From Schwartzia succinivorans DSM 10502 (GTDB lineage Bacteria; Bacillota; Negativicutes; Selenomonadales; Selenomonadaceae), in the NCBI RefSeq assembly GCF_900129225.1, contig NZ_FQUG01000007.1:1-64000 (forward strand): a stretch of 64,000 nt of DNA, written 5' to 3'. Each line of letters opens with the position of its first letter. The stretch's first letter is position 1. Below the pieces are notes generated by a model, which ran no database searches, was not told where the DNA came from, and worked only from the letters and a program-made list of their open reading frames with translations. Position numbers and translations under genes: made by a program. Shown piece by piece: positions 15,389 to 23,288 of this stretch.

Positions 15389-17250
15389 TATTTTTCACCT
15401 CGTGATACAAGAAGTCTGTCGACTTCTGCGATTTTTTCTGTCAATGTCTCATAGTTTTCAACCATCTGCTCTGAAATCTTAGCCAGCGTACCTGCAAGAG
15501 TTTCTACTGCCTGTTCTCCCTGTTTCCCCGTATTTTCAGTGATTGTCGCGAACTGCGCATTAAGCTCGGCTATAGCTTCAGTAATTGCCTTATTGAAATC
15601 AACATCAAAGCCTTCCAGCGTACTGCTGATACGCTGCAGTGATTTTTCCATCATAGTGTCATATTTATCGAGCTTGTCGCTAATGCTGAGATAGAAATCT
15701 TCACTGACTTTATTGACCATTCCAAGACTTTCCTCAAGCGCCTTCTGTTCCTTGCTCCAGCGTATTTCCTGTGCAGTGCCAAGGTCGTCGATTTTCTCAT
15801 TGATTGTCCGACTATACTTTTCAATCATCTTTTCGGAGCTGTTCATCATGCGCTCGTTCATTTCCTTTGCTTCCGCCGCAATGCTTTCCATCGCAGAAGA
15901 TGCCTGGCGTGCAAATTCATCCATATTATCCTTGTTCTGACGGATATAAGCATCGCTTTGTCTGCTGAACTCTGTGACCGCATTTTTCATGTTCTCGCTG
16001 TTTTTGATTATTTCCTCTCGCGTCTGCAGCAGCTCCTGCGCAAATCTTTCATTAAGGGATGCATAGTCTTTATATCCAGTCAGACACTTGTTGATGTTCT
16101 CAAGAGAATCCTTTGTTTCAGGTACCACCTTCTGAGAAAACTCGAAGAACATCGAGTTAGCCGCTTTCATTTCCTCGGTAGCGTCTACAATCGTCTGCTT
16201 GTAATCTTTCTGCCATTCATTAAGCTCTTTGACCGACTCATCGAGATGACGGAAATTATCTCCCAGCTGTTCTGTCAGCTGCTGATTAAGTTCCTGAATA
16301 GATTTATTAAGCGCTTCGATAAATGCTTCATTGTTTCTCTTGGCCATGTCATCCAGGAATTTATCAAAGGATTCCTTCATTCCGGCTATCTGGGCAGTAT
16401 TTCCTTCAAGCTGCTCCAAGGATGCCTGCTGAGATGCAATGCTCTTTTCGTGAAAAGCATTCGTTATATTAATCAGACTGAGGGAGTTTTCATATGACTC
16501 TTTTGTAGTTTCTGCCATAGAGCTGATATTGCTGCCCATGCTTTCCAGCAAGGCGGCCTGTTTTGCATTCGATTCATTTAACTGCATGCTCAAACCGCTT
16601 ATTTGAGTCCTCATAACATCTGCCAGGTTATTCATATTCTGCTGAGCAGCTGCAGTTCCCTGGGTAAATGCTCTGAGCGCCTGTCCAAGCTCTGATAACT
16701 GTGACCCAAGCTCTGCGGAATTTGTACGTCCTATGCTTATGTTAACATTATCAATCCCTTCTTTAATCTGCGTCAGGCCTTGTGTCAGGCAGTAATATAC
16801 CTGATTAAGAACATCATTATTTCTCTGTCCTACGCTTCTATCACCACTATCAATTCCCTCTTTGACTTGCGTCAGACAGTCATACAACCGGTTAAGAACA
16901 TCATTATTTTTCTGTGTGATTTGTTCTTTGCCTTCAATAACATCTGACTGCTTCGATTTTATGTATATGCCAAAACCCATACCCAGCAATGAGGTTACAA
17001 AGGCTGTCTTCATTCCGCTTAGGAATGCTCCGATGCTTTCTGCGATATTTGTGCTGTTAAAATTGAATAAAGCGATTGTGATACCGATAAAGGTAAAGAA
17101 AACACCTACCGTCAGAGCATTTTGCGCTCCGTTATCGACTCTTCCCTCTTTTACCGCATTTAATGAGCGCTTTCTAATAAACAAAAGTCCGAAAACACAT
17201 AATATACAGCATACTACTGTTGTTGAATCCCAATTAAAAATATTCTCCAT
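15388..17250 (-). CDS. ZorA-like MotA/TolQ/ExbB protein with long helical tail
   Basis: The 620-residue protein has three N-terminal membrane segments (about 10-26, 45-63, 78-97). The last two carry the MotA/TolQ/ExbB pattern VGVFFTFIGITIALFNF and LSGMKTAFVTSLLGMGFGI. The remaining 500 residues are predicted coiled coil, as in ZorA, whose cytoplasmic tail is held to carry the signal to DNA-degrading effectors. An internal duplication is visible: NNDVLNRLYDCLTQ (115-128) and NNDVLNQVYYCLTQ (144-157). It starts at ATG 17250 behind AGGAGGATATAACAAGG and is first in an operon with ZorB-like and HNH genes. Confidence 0.8.
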   Translation of the reverse strand: MENIFNWDSTTVVCCILCVFGLLFIRKRSLNAVKEGRVDNGAQNALTVGVFFTFIGITIALFNFNSTNIAESIGAFLSGMKTAFVTSLLGMGFGIYIKSKQSDVIEGKEQITQKNNDVLNRLYDCLTQVKEGIDSGDRSVGQRNNDVLNQVYYCLTQGLTQIKEGIDNVNISIGRTNSAELGSQLSELGQALRAFTQGTAAAQQNMNNLADVMRTQISGLSMQLNESNAKQAALLESMGSNISSMAETTKESYENSLSLINITNAFHEKSIASQQASLEQLEGNTAQIAGMKESFDKFLDDMAKRNNEAFIEALNKSIQELNQQLTEQLGDNFRHLDESVKELNEWQKDYKQTIVDATEEMKAANSMFFEFSQKVVPETKDSLENINKCLTGYKDYASLNERFAQELLQTREEIIKNSENMKNAVTEFSRQSDAYIRQNKDNMDEFARQASSAMESIAAEAKEMNERMMNSSEKMIEKYSRTINEKIDDLGTAQEIRWSKEQKALEESLGMVNKVSEDFYLSISDKLDKYDTMMEKSLQRISSTLEGFDVDFNKAITEAIAELNAQFATITENTGKQGEQAVETLAGTLAKISEQMVENYETLTEKIAEVDRLLVSRGEK

Positions 17251-17485
17251 CCTTGTTATATCCTCCTAAGATAATTGACCATTCCCCATACTTGGAACAT
17301 GGTATTCTAAAATAAGTACAATGGGCTTGAACGGTGCTCTTTAAGGCTGACTGTTGTTCATTAAACAGTTCTGTAAATTTGCACCTCACAAGAACAATCT
17401 CAGCATTAATACGCCTGCCCTGCCCTTCACCACCTTTCAAAAAGCTCCATACCAAGCAAACAGACAAGTTCATTCTTTTATTCAA
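17234..17485 (-). CDS. Doubtful 83-aa ORF before the ZorA-like gene
   Basis: The frame runs from 17485 and overlaps the ZorA-like start by 17 bp. It reads NKRMNLSVCLVWSFLKGGEG early and ends YGEWSIILGGYNKDGEYF. No Shine-Dalgarno precedes its ATG and I recognise no domain. It could be a remnant or an untranslated leader; the ZorA-like ribosome site lies within it. I list it because it fills an otherwise gene-free stretch of 430 bp between the ZorA-like gene and the 52-aa peptide gene. Confidence 0.2.
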   Translation of the reverse strand: MNKRMNLSVCLVWSFLKGGEGQGRRINAEIVLVRCKFTELFNEQQSALKSTVQAHCTYFRIPCSKYGEWSIILGGYNKDGEYF

Positions 17486-17583
17486 TCATGATATGAATCA
17501 ATTTGTTTAAATTTTAATGCTGATTATGACTATTTAGTACTTAATGCACATTGGCATAGTCTAAATGTACTTCACAAGTGACC

Positions 17584-17633
17584 ATTATACCCTCCCTTTT
17601 ATAGGCATTTCAAGATAAATAGTGTAGGAACTT
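17584..17633 (-). promoter_or_regulatory. Promoter of the ZorA-like operon, degenerate island element
   Basis: TTGAAA (17608-17613) and TATAAT (17584-17589) are 18 bp apart on the minus strand, a good sigma-70 promoter. AAGTTCCTACA (17623-17633) resembles the island element and lies 33 rather than 32 bp upstream of the -10. The start codon is about 335 bp downstream, leaving a long leader. Confidence 0.5.
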
Positions 17634-17682
17634 AATAAAAATTCTAGAATTCTTCATTATTGAGGTAAAATATCATCTCCTC

Positions 17683-17841
17683 TCAGAATAATAGAACCGC
17701 GTGCTTGGCAAATGTACAACCGACTCCGTGTGCGGTAACAATCTCCGCTTCAATGGTAATCTGCTCTGAAATACTCTTCCACTCTGCGAAATTAAACGGC
17801 CAGGCTGCAAGCAAAAAGAACACAATCAACCATTTCTTCAT
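17683..17841 (-). CDS. Small exported peptide, 52 aa
   Basis: ATG at 17839-17841 follows AAAAGGAGAAATAAAATT, a strong ribosome site. The peptide opens MKKWLIVFFLLAAWPFNFA, a clear signal peptide or membrane anchor, then ISEQITIEAEIVTAHGVGC and ends HAVLLF. It may be a lipoprotein-like or periplasmic micro-protein; family unknown. It lies just upstream of the ZorA-like operon in the same direction and could be part of it. Confidence 0.55.
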   Translation of the reverse strand: MKKWLIVFFLLAAWPFNFAEWKSISEQITIEAEIVTAHGVGCTFAKHAVLLF

Positions 17842-17928
17842 AATTTTATTTCTCCTTTTCTATGGCAAAATTTTCAGTATTGCTATAAAATTAAGCTCAG
17901 AGAATCCATCAAATGAAGGAGTGGTAAA

Positions 17929-18381
17929 ATGTTTAATTTGAAAGCTACTATAGTTCCTTTTGAGGGAGTCGGAGATTTGAAGCTGTATGCTACCTATGAA
18001 GAAACCGTAAAGGTTCTTCAGGCCTCCGAAACATATTTTCAGGAAGAAGACTGGGAAGACTACACCGGCGAATCAGGCGAACCGCTGAAAATCATTGTTG
18101 TACCGGACTATATGATGCTCTATTTCACAAAGGGAAAGCTGTATAAAATCTCTGCGCTGCATGACTATCAGGGCAAGCTTCCCAATGATGTATGCGTAGG
18201 AATGGATTTAGAGAAGGCCCAGGGCCTTGATGACGGTCTGAAATTTGACGAAAAGGATCAGATGTACACCTCCACTCTCGGTTATATAGTTGAGGACAAC
18301 CTTGACCGTCATTGCATTGAAAGCATTATTATTTTTATCAAAGAGCTGAATACGCCAGATTTCAAGGCAGGAAACTGGTAA
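17929..18381 (+). CDS. Hypothetical acidic protein, 150 aa
   Basis: The protein starts MFNLKATIVPFEGVGDLKLY behind ATGAAGGAGTGGTAAA and has no signal peptide or membrane segment. It is acidic, with alternating beta-like stretches (KIIVVPDYMMLYFTKGKLY), reminiscent of small immunity or SMI1-like folds, but I cannot assign it. It is divergent from the 52-aa exported peptide and convergent with the 55-aa membrane peptide, so it may be a lone cargo gene. Terminator 18397-18430 follows its stop. Confidence 0.65.
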   Translation: MFNLKATIVPFEGVGDLKLYATYEETVKVLQASETYFQEEDWEDYTGESGEPLKIIVVPDYMMLYFTKGKLYKISALHDYQGKLPNDVCVGMDLEKAQGLDDGLKFDEKDQMYTSTLGYIVEDNLDRHCIESIIIFIKELNTPDFKAGNW

Positions 18382-18396
18382 TTATTTTGAAGTTAC

Positions 18397-18430
18397 GGAG
18401 CTGTGAAAAGAACTGTTTCACGGCTCCTTT
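18397..18430 (+). terminator. Rho-independent terminator
   Basis: GGAGCTGTGAAA pairs with TTTCACGGCTCC across a 7-nt loop, followed by TTTTGTTTT. It ends the 150-aa gene. Confidence 0.85.
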
Positions 18431-18451
18431 TGTTTTCTCCTAAAATCTTTG

Positions 18452-18619
18452 TTAATCCAATCCAAAAAAATTACAGATTCCATAAAGCCCTAATATTGCC
18501 ATACCATGAACGGCTCCCATAGGAAAAATAGTGTAAAGAAACGGCACTACAAAGATAAAAAAGAGACATAAGCAAGCACATCCACACCCCCATTTACCGG
18601 AGTTTTTATCATCATTCAT
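18452..18619 (-). CDS. Cys-rich small membrane protein, 55 aa
   Basis: The chosen ATG (18617-18619) is 8 nt from GGAG; an ATG two codons earlier is too close to it. The peptide has a hydrophilic start, then GCGCACLCLFFIFVVPFLY and a second hydrophobic stretch ending ICNFFGLD, so it should span the membrane. Four Cys fall in seven residues at the first membrane entry. Function unknown. It is driven by island-type promoter 4, which ties it to the Zorya-like regulon. Confidence 0.6.
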   Translation of the reverse strand: MNDDKNSGKWGCGCACLCLFFIFVVPFLYTIFPMGAVHGMAILGLYGICNFFGLD

Positions 18620-18665
18620 TTGCATCGCTCCCTTGCTGTCATTTGTGATGTATCTCACGTATTGA

Positions 18666-18711
18666 AGTATAGAGGTTTTATGCATAGGGAAAGAGACAGT
18701 TTTCGTAGGAG
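18666..18711 (-). promoter_or_regulatory. Island-type promoter 4 (TAYG-N32-TATRCT)
   Basis: TCTCCTACG (18704-18712, minus strand) stands 32 bp upstream of TATACT (18666-18671), with TCTTTC at the -35 position. It closely matches promoter 3 across the whole stretch, including ACGAAAA, TGTC and TATACTTCAA. It serves the 55-aa membrane peptide. Confidence 0.75.
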
Positions 18712-18716
18712 ATAAA

Positions 18717-18757
18717 AAAGAGCCATGACAAAACTTGCATTTTGTCATGGCTCTTAA
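18717..18757. terminator. Bidirectional terminator
   Basis: A 16-bp perfect stem AAGAGCCATGACAAAA with a 5-nt loop has A runs before it and a U-rich exit on the minus strand. It closes the ABC-F gene and marks the right border of the accessory island. Confidence 0.85.
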
Positions 18758-18773
18758 AATATGTAAGCTTCAG

Positions 18774-20330
18774 TTATACAATTTTCGTGGACCAGGATTC
18801 GATGTTCCACACAGAGTCTACCCAGCCCTCGTAGAACTCCGGCTCATGGGATACGAGAAGGATAGTCCCTTTATACTCCTGCAGAGCGCGCTGCAGTTCC
18901 TTCTTGGCTTCGACATCGAGATGGTTAGTCGGCTCGTCAAGGACGAGGAGATTTACGGGCTTCTGCATTATCTTGCAGAGGCGTACCTTTGCTGCCTCGC
19001 CGCCTGAAAGCGCCATCATTTTTGTCGTGATATGTTCATTGGTAAGTCCGCAGCTTGCCAGTGCCGCACGAACCTCGAAATTCGTCATTCCCGGATATTC
19101 CTGCCACAGCTCATCAAGTGCCGTGTTGTCATTTCCGGCCGCGCTTTCCTGCTCAAAATATCCTGCCGTAACGAACTCGCCCAGCTCGATTTTTCCCGAG
19201 ATTGCAGGAATCATACCAAGAAGTGTTTTTAAAAGTGTAGATTTACCGAGACCGTTCGTTCCGCGTATTGCGATTTTCTTTCCACGCTCCACCGTAACAT
19301 CAACGGGATTCGTAAGAGCGGAATCATAACCCAGCACCAGACGTTTTGCTTCGATGACAAATCGTGAGGGGGTGCGGTCGGATTTAAAGTTGAAATGCGG
19401 CTTCGGTTTTTCCTGTCTTTTCGTGAGGACTTCCATTTTATCCAGACGCTTCTGACGGCTGTTCGCCATGCCGCGTGTCGCGACGCGTGCCTTGTTGCGG
19501 GCGATGAAATCCTGCTCCTTCTTAATCTCTGCCTGCTGCCTTTCGTATGCAGCATCCTCCTGACGGCGTTTCAGAGCTACCATTTCCTCGAAACGCTCGT
19601 AGCTTCCCGTATAACGATCCAGATGGAAATTGTCCACATGATAAATGACGTTTGTGACTGCATTAAGGAACGGCACATCATGGGAAACGAGAATAAAAGC
19701 GTTCTCGTAGTTCGTCAGATACCCCTTGAGCCATTCAATGTGTTCAGCATCAAGGTAGTTTGTCGGCTCGTCCAGCAGGAGAATTTCAGGATTTTCCAGC
19801 AAAAGCTTTGTCAAAAGAACCTTCGTACGCTGACCGCCCGAAAGCTCGTCTACTTTTCGGTCGAGTCCTATATCGCGAAGCCCCAGGCCTCCTGCAACCT
19901 CTTCAATTCGCGAATCAATAGTGTAATAGCTTCCCGCTTCCAGCATATCCTGAATCTCGCCCACGTCCTTCATGAGCTTATCCATTTCCTCAGGGGACGC
20001 ACTCTCCATTTTGTCGTATGCCTCAAGCATTTCCTTCTCGGCCTTCACCATATCATCGAAGGCTGTGCGGAGCGTGTCACGGATTGTCATCCCGGGTTTC
20101 AGTACAGCGTGCTGGTCAAGATAGCCTACCTTTACACGGCGTGCCCACTCTACCTTGCCTGCATCCGGCGAAAGCTGCCCCGTGATAATTGCCAAAAAGG
20201 TAGATTTTCCCTCTCCGTTTGCACCAACAAGGGCAACATGCTCTCCGCGGTTCAGCTTAAAGCTCACATCCTCGAAGATTTCACGCCCTCCGTAGCTGTG
20301 TGAGAGATTGGATACGTTTAATACACTCAT
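18774..20330 (-). CDS. ABC-F family ATPase
   Basis: The 518-residue protein has two ABC modules and no membrane segment. Module 1 has Walker A GANGEGKS, signature LSGGQ and LLLDEPTNYLD. Module 2 has GTNGLGKS, LSGGEAAKV and LVLDEPTNHLD. A charged inter-domain linker with the ABC-F helical pattern (LKRRQEDAAYERQQAEIKK) separates them. ABC-F proteins act on the ribosome in translation rescue or antibiotic protection. The length and short C-terminus resemble the YbiT/Uup-type housekeeping members rather than a named resistance factor. It is last in the operon coming from the OGG-type glycosylase gene. Confidence 0.9.
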   Translation of the reverse strand: MSVLNVSNLSHSYGGREIFEDVSFKLNRGEHVALVGANGEGKSTFLAIITGQLSPDAGKVEWARRVKVGYLDQHAVLKPGMTIRDTLRTAFDDMVKAEKEMLEAYDKMESASPEEMDKLMKDVGEIQDMLEAGSYYTIDSRIEEVAGGLGLRDIGLDRKVDELSGGQRTKVLLTKLLLENPEILLLDEPTNYLDAEHIEWLKGYLTNYENAFILVSHDVPFLNAVTNVIYHVDNFHLDRYTGSYERFEEMVALKRRQEDAAYERQQAEIKKEQDFIARNKARVATRGMANSRQKRLDKMEVLTKRQEKPKPHFNFKSDRTPSRFVIEAKRLVLGYDSALTNPVDVTVERGKKIAIRGTNGLGKSTLLKTLLGMIPAISGKIELGEFVTAGYFEQESAAGNDNTALDELWQEYPGMTNFEVRAALASCGLTNEHITTKMMALSGGEAAKVRLCKIMQKPVNLLVLDEPTNHLDVEAKKELQRALQEYKGTILLVSHEPEFYEGWVDSVWNIESWSTKIV

Positions 20331-20348
20331 TCAAAAAAATTCCTTTCG

Positions 20349-20963
20349 TTATTTCTTTTCTTCCTTTAATTCCTCTGCATGCTTCTTTTCTTCTTCAATG
20401 GAATGCTTCACGATTTTCTTGTCCTGTTTCTTGCAAAACTCAGCTACTTTTTCAAGCTCAACTGCGCCAAGAGTTCCCGGCTCTGCCTTTGTCACATTCC
20501 CTCCGGAAATAGAAAGTCCGTCATGATTCGGCTGCCCCAGCTCATCATAGGTCACCGTCATAGAGCGCAGGATTGTTCTATCCTTCATATTTATTATGTG
20601 AAGCTCCACCATTTCCGCTATATCTGCACGGGCACGGTCTGCTTCATTTTCACTTTTCGCAAGACGTCTGCGTTCCGCCGTCTTAAAATCCCACTTAGTC
20701 CAAAGTGTTACAATATCTCGGTTAGGAATGAGTTTCGTCTTTTTATTTTCTTTCTTATCCTTCTTATCCTTTTTGTCTTTCTTCTTATCTTTATCTTTAT
20801 CTTTTTCTTCCGTCTGTTCCTCTATCTGATACGTCACTGAATCAGCGTCAAAAAACACCTGTACGGCGTCATTTTCATACATCAGCTGCCACTTTGCCGC
20901 AGAAGCATTCCCAATCGGAAAAAGAATAAACAGCGCAAAAATAAGCGCCACAATACGTTTCAT
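20349..20963 (-). CDS. Secreted protein, surface-adhesin E-like
   Basis: I start at ATG 20961-20963 because MKRIVALIFALFILFPIGNA is a clean signal peptide; an upstream frame extension has none. The mature part begins AAKWQLMYENDAVQVFFDAD with DSVTY, the pattern of the surface-adhesin-E family, repeated in DIVTLWTKWDFKTAERRRL. A Lys/Asp-rich low-complexity linker (KDKDKKKDKKDKKDK) splits the domain, which is unusual. The C-terminus is basic/acidic mixed. It probably acts in the envelope. It lies 18 bp before the ABC-F start and 37 bp after the C-GCAxxG-C-C stop. Confidence 0.65.
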   Translation of the reverse strand: MKRIVALIFALFILFPIGNASAAKWQLMYENDAVQVFFDADSVTYQIEEQTEEKDKDKDKKKDKKDKKDKKENKKTKLIPNRDIVTLWTKWDFKTAERRRLAKSENEADRARADIAEMVELHIINMKDRTILRSMTVTYDELGQPNHDGLSISGGNVTKAEPGTLGAVELEKVAEFCKKQDKKIVKHSIEEEKKHAEELKEEKK

Positions 20964-21000
20964 CAAAAATCCCTCCATATAAAGAAAGAACTTACCCTGT

Positions 21001-21384
21001 TCAGCCGAGCACTCCGTCTGCCGCATAAACCGCATTACGCACGCAGTCATCGCAGGAGCAGAGCATCTTCCCCGTTCCAAGCCCTTTGAGGTCACCGCAT
21101 ATGGTCGCGCCGGAACGTTGTTTAAAATTCTGAAGCACATCCTTCATCAACATTTTCGTCGGCTGACTGCTTTTATTCATAAGTCCCATAGCAATTCCTG
21201 CCCCACACAGCGCACCGCATGTCGCTTCAGCACATCCCATACCGCCGCCGAAGCCTGAACCGAGTGCCATGAGTTCTTCTCTGCCTTTCCCTGTTTCCGC
21301 CTCATATGCCATTAGCACCGCCTGGGCGCAGTTCATAGTTTTTTTATATTCCACAGCCTTTTCGGCTCGTTCCCTAGTATCCAT
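21001..21384 (-). CDS. C-GCAxxG-C-C family protein
   Basis: The 127-residue protein shows the family's Cys pattern: MNCAQAVL, GMGCAEATCGALCGAGIAMG, ATICGDLKG and CDDCVRNA. The family is redox-associated and often fused or adjacent to thiol enzymes; its exact reaction is unknown. Its ATG overlaps the ExoA stop by one base (TAATG), so it is translationally coupled in the operon. Confidence 0.9.
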   Translation of the reverse strand: MDTRERAEKAVEYKKTMNCAQAVLMAYEAETGKGREELMALGSGFGGGMGCAEATCGALCGAGIAMGLMNKSSQPTKMLMKDVLQNFKQRSGATICGDLKGLGTGKMLCSCDDCVRNAVYAADGVLG

Positions 21385-22148
21385 TACTTACCCTCCATAT
21401 CCAGCTCCAGCCCAACCGGGCAATGGTCACTTCCAAAAATTTCATTATGAATCGTAGCGTCTTTGATAGCTCCCCGCAGACGCTCTGACGCAAGGAAATA
21501 GTCAATACGCCAGCCTGCGTTTGTATCACGGGCCTTGCGAAGATATGACCACCAGGTGTAAATGCCTGTACGGTCAGGATACAGCGCACGGAAGGTATCT
21601 ATAAACCCATGCTGCAGAAGCTCAGTAAATTTCGCCCTCTCCTCATCTGAAAAGCCTGCGTTATGATGATTTGTTTTCGGATTTTTGAGGTCAATTTCCT
21701 GATGCGCAACATTAAGATCGCCGCACACCACTACCGGCTTTTTCGCATCAAGTCCGCAGAGATATTCGCGGAATGCATCCTCCCACTCCATGCGGTACGG
21801 CAGACGTGCCAGCTCATTTTGGGAATTCGGCGTATAGACCGTAACAAGATAAAGCTCAGGCAGCTCAAGTGTTATTACACGGCCCTCATGGTCGTGCTCA
21901 TCTACACCGATGCCATAGGAGACATCCAGCGGCTCAATGCGCGTAAATATTGCCGTTCCCGAGTATCCCTTTTTTTCTGCGCTGTTCCAGTACTGCTTGT
22001 ATCCTGTAAGGTCAAGAATCGCCTGATCAGGCTGCATCTTCGTTTCCTGAAGGCAAAACGCGTCCGCATTGAGCTTCAAAAAAGATTCCATGAAGCCTTT
22101 TTTGAGACAGGCACGAAGTCCGTTTACATTCCACGAAATGAATTTCAT
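21384..22148 (-). CDS. exoA: Exodeoxyribonuclease III / AP endonuclease
   Basis: The 254-residue protein has all ExoIII/APE motifs: [15 protein letters not shown] (catalytic Glu), [23 protein letters not shown] and GSDHCPV (catalytic His). It cleaves abasic sites and has 3'-phosphodiesterase activity in base-excision repair. Length and motif wording resemble the ExoA branch of Firmicutes. It overlaps the OGG-type glycosylase stop by 4 bp, so a glycosylase and the enzyme for the next repair step are made together. Confidence 0.95.
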   Translation of the reverse strand: MKFISWNVNGLRACLKKGFMESFLKLNADAFCLQETKMQPDQAILDLTGYKQYWNSAEKKGYSGTAIFTRIEPLDVSYGIGVDEHDHEGRVITLELPELYLVTVYTPNSQNELARLPYRMEWEDAFREYLCGLDAKKPVVVCGDLNVAHQEIDLKNPKTNHHNAGFSDEERAKFTELLQHGFIDTFRALYPDRTGIYTWWSYLRKARDTNAGWRIDYFLASERLRGAIKDATIHNEIFGSDHCPVGLELDMEGK

Positions 22149-22993
22149 ACAGATACCTCCCTTGCATTCTTGTTACGATAATATTCGAACAAATATTGTT
22201 GCATTACTCCGTTGTAGGGTGCATAAGCATCAAAACGGTAATTCTTTCCCCCGTCATACACCTCGTCCAGCACGCGTAAAATCCATACATCCCTCGGAAA
22301 AGCATCCAGATGGTGAAGCCCGAAAAGAGATACACACTGGGCAACCTTTATGCCGACACCATAAAGCTTTTGGAGCTCCACAAGGCAATCCTCATGAGAA
22401 AGCGCCGAAAGCTTCCGAAAGTCTATCTCACCGCGAAGTGCAGCCTCTGCCGCGGCGCGCACATACTTATCCCTATAACCCAAGCGGCACGACGCCAAAG
22501 CCTCATCAGATAACGAAGCAATCTCCTCTGCCGATGGGAACATATACCATTCTGTCCCGTCCTTCGCCGTTTTCTTCTTTCCTGCAGCACGGCATACCGC
22601 CTCAACAGCCTGACGTATTGCAGGAATATTTTTTCGTTGACTTATGATGAACGTAATGAGCATTTCCCACGGATCCTGCTTCAGGATTCTTATTCCCTGT
22701 CCAAGCTTTGCCGCCTCGAAAAGCACCGGGTCATCCTTTTTTTTAATTTTGCCGCGTATTGCACGGTAGCTGCGTACAAGGTCAAAATAAGGGCGCCATA
22801 TACTGTCGAACTCTTCCTCAGTGCAGTCGACTTCATAATCCTGCGGGCCAACCTTCCGAATAAAAAGCAGGGAATCCCTGAACGGAATACGGAAACCGTC
22901 CCCATCCCTCTGCCAACGGAAGCATTGTCCGCTGTCTGCAATTTTTTCCAGATCAAAATCATCCTCGATACGAATGACAAAAACCCCTCTCAT
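22145..22993 (-). CDS. 8-oxoguanine DNA glycosylase, OGG1-like
   Basis: The helix-hairpin-helix/GPD core is [19 protein letters not shown] with the catalytic Lys in GIKVAQ and the Asp in [23 protein letters not shown] near the start is typical of OGG N-terminal domains. It removes oxidised guanine. I choose ATG 22991-22993, preceded by AAAGG; upstream codons lie on the -10 box or have no ribosome site. It is first gene of a five-gene operon running to ABC-F. Confidence 0.85.
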   Translation of the reverse strand: MRGVFVIRIEDDFDLEKIADSGQCFRWQRDGDGFRIPFRDSLLFIRKVGPQDYEVDCTEEEFDSIWRPYFDLVRSYRAIRGKIKKKDDPVLFEAAKLGQGIRILKQDPWEMLITFIISQRKNIPAIRQAVEAVCRAAGKKKTAKDGTEWYMFPSAEEIASLSDEALASCRLGYRDKYVRAAAEAALRGEIDFRKLSALSHEDCLVELQKLYGVGIKVAQCVSLFGLHHLDAFPRDVWILRVLDEVYDGGKNYRFDAYAPYNGVMQQYLFEYYRNKNAREVSV

Positions 22994-23008
22994 ACCAACC
23001 TTTTTCAT

Positions 23009-23038
23009 ATTGTACAATATATTACCTCTTTTTGTAAA
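23009..23038 (-). promoter_or_regulatory. Promoter of the OGG/ExoA operon
   Basis: TTTACA (23033-23038) and TACAAT (23009-23014) with 18-bp spacing on the minus strand. The predicted transcript start would leave only about 9 nt before the chosen start codon. Confidence 0.45.
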
Positions 23039-23113
23039 AGTGATGACAAAGAACAAAGAGGAATACGTATCGCTGTTTGCCGGCGATATTTCCTTCCCTA
23101 TGCCAATATGCGC

Positions 23114-23128
23114 GCCGACATAGTCGGC
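23114..23128. other. Short palindrome in intergenic spacer
   Basis: GCCGAC-ATA-GTCGGC is a perfect 6-bp-arm dyad in the 230-bp gap between divergent genes. It could be an operator; nothing else but the two promoters is seen in this gap. Confidence 0.3.
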
Positions 23129-23224
23129 ATTAGTTTCGCAGCCGTTGCCGCTGTTGTCACGAAAAACATTTTTCTTGGACCTCTCTGCTATATATGTACA
23201 AAAGTCTTTTTGTATTCCACACTA

Positions 23225-23254
23225 TTGACACTCGTAAGTGTAAATTGATATAAT
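23225..23254 (+). promoter_or_regulatory. Strong sigma-70 promoter
   Basis: TTGACA (23225-23230), 18-bp spacer, TATAAT (23249-23254): consensus boxes just upstream of the periplasmic binding-protein gene and its AAGGAGG ribosome site. Confidence 0.8.
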
Positions 23255-23288
23255 TCCTTCGTATATTGATTTTAAGGAGGTCAATCCT

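Noticed and set aside
16740-16910. DNA repeat in the ZorA-like gene as an insertion element
   Set aside because: It is an in-frame duplication of coding sequence without inverted ends or a transposase.
14726-17250. MotAB flagellar stator
   Set aside because: No flagellar gene is nearby, the MotA-like protein has a 500-residue helical tail, and nuclease genes follow in the operon.
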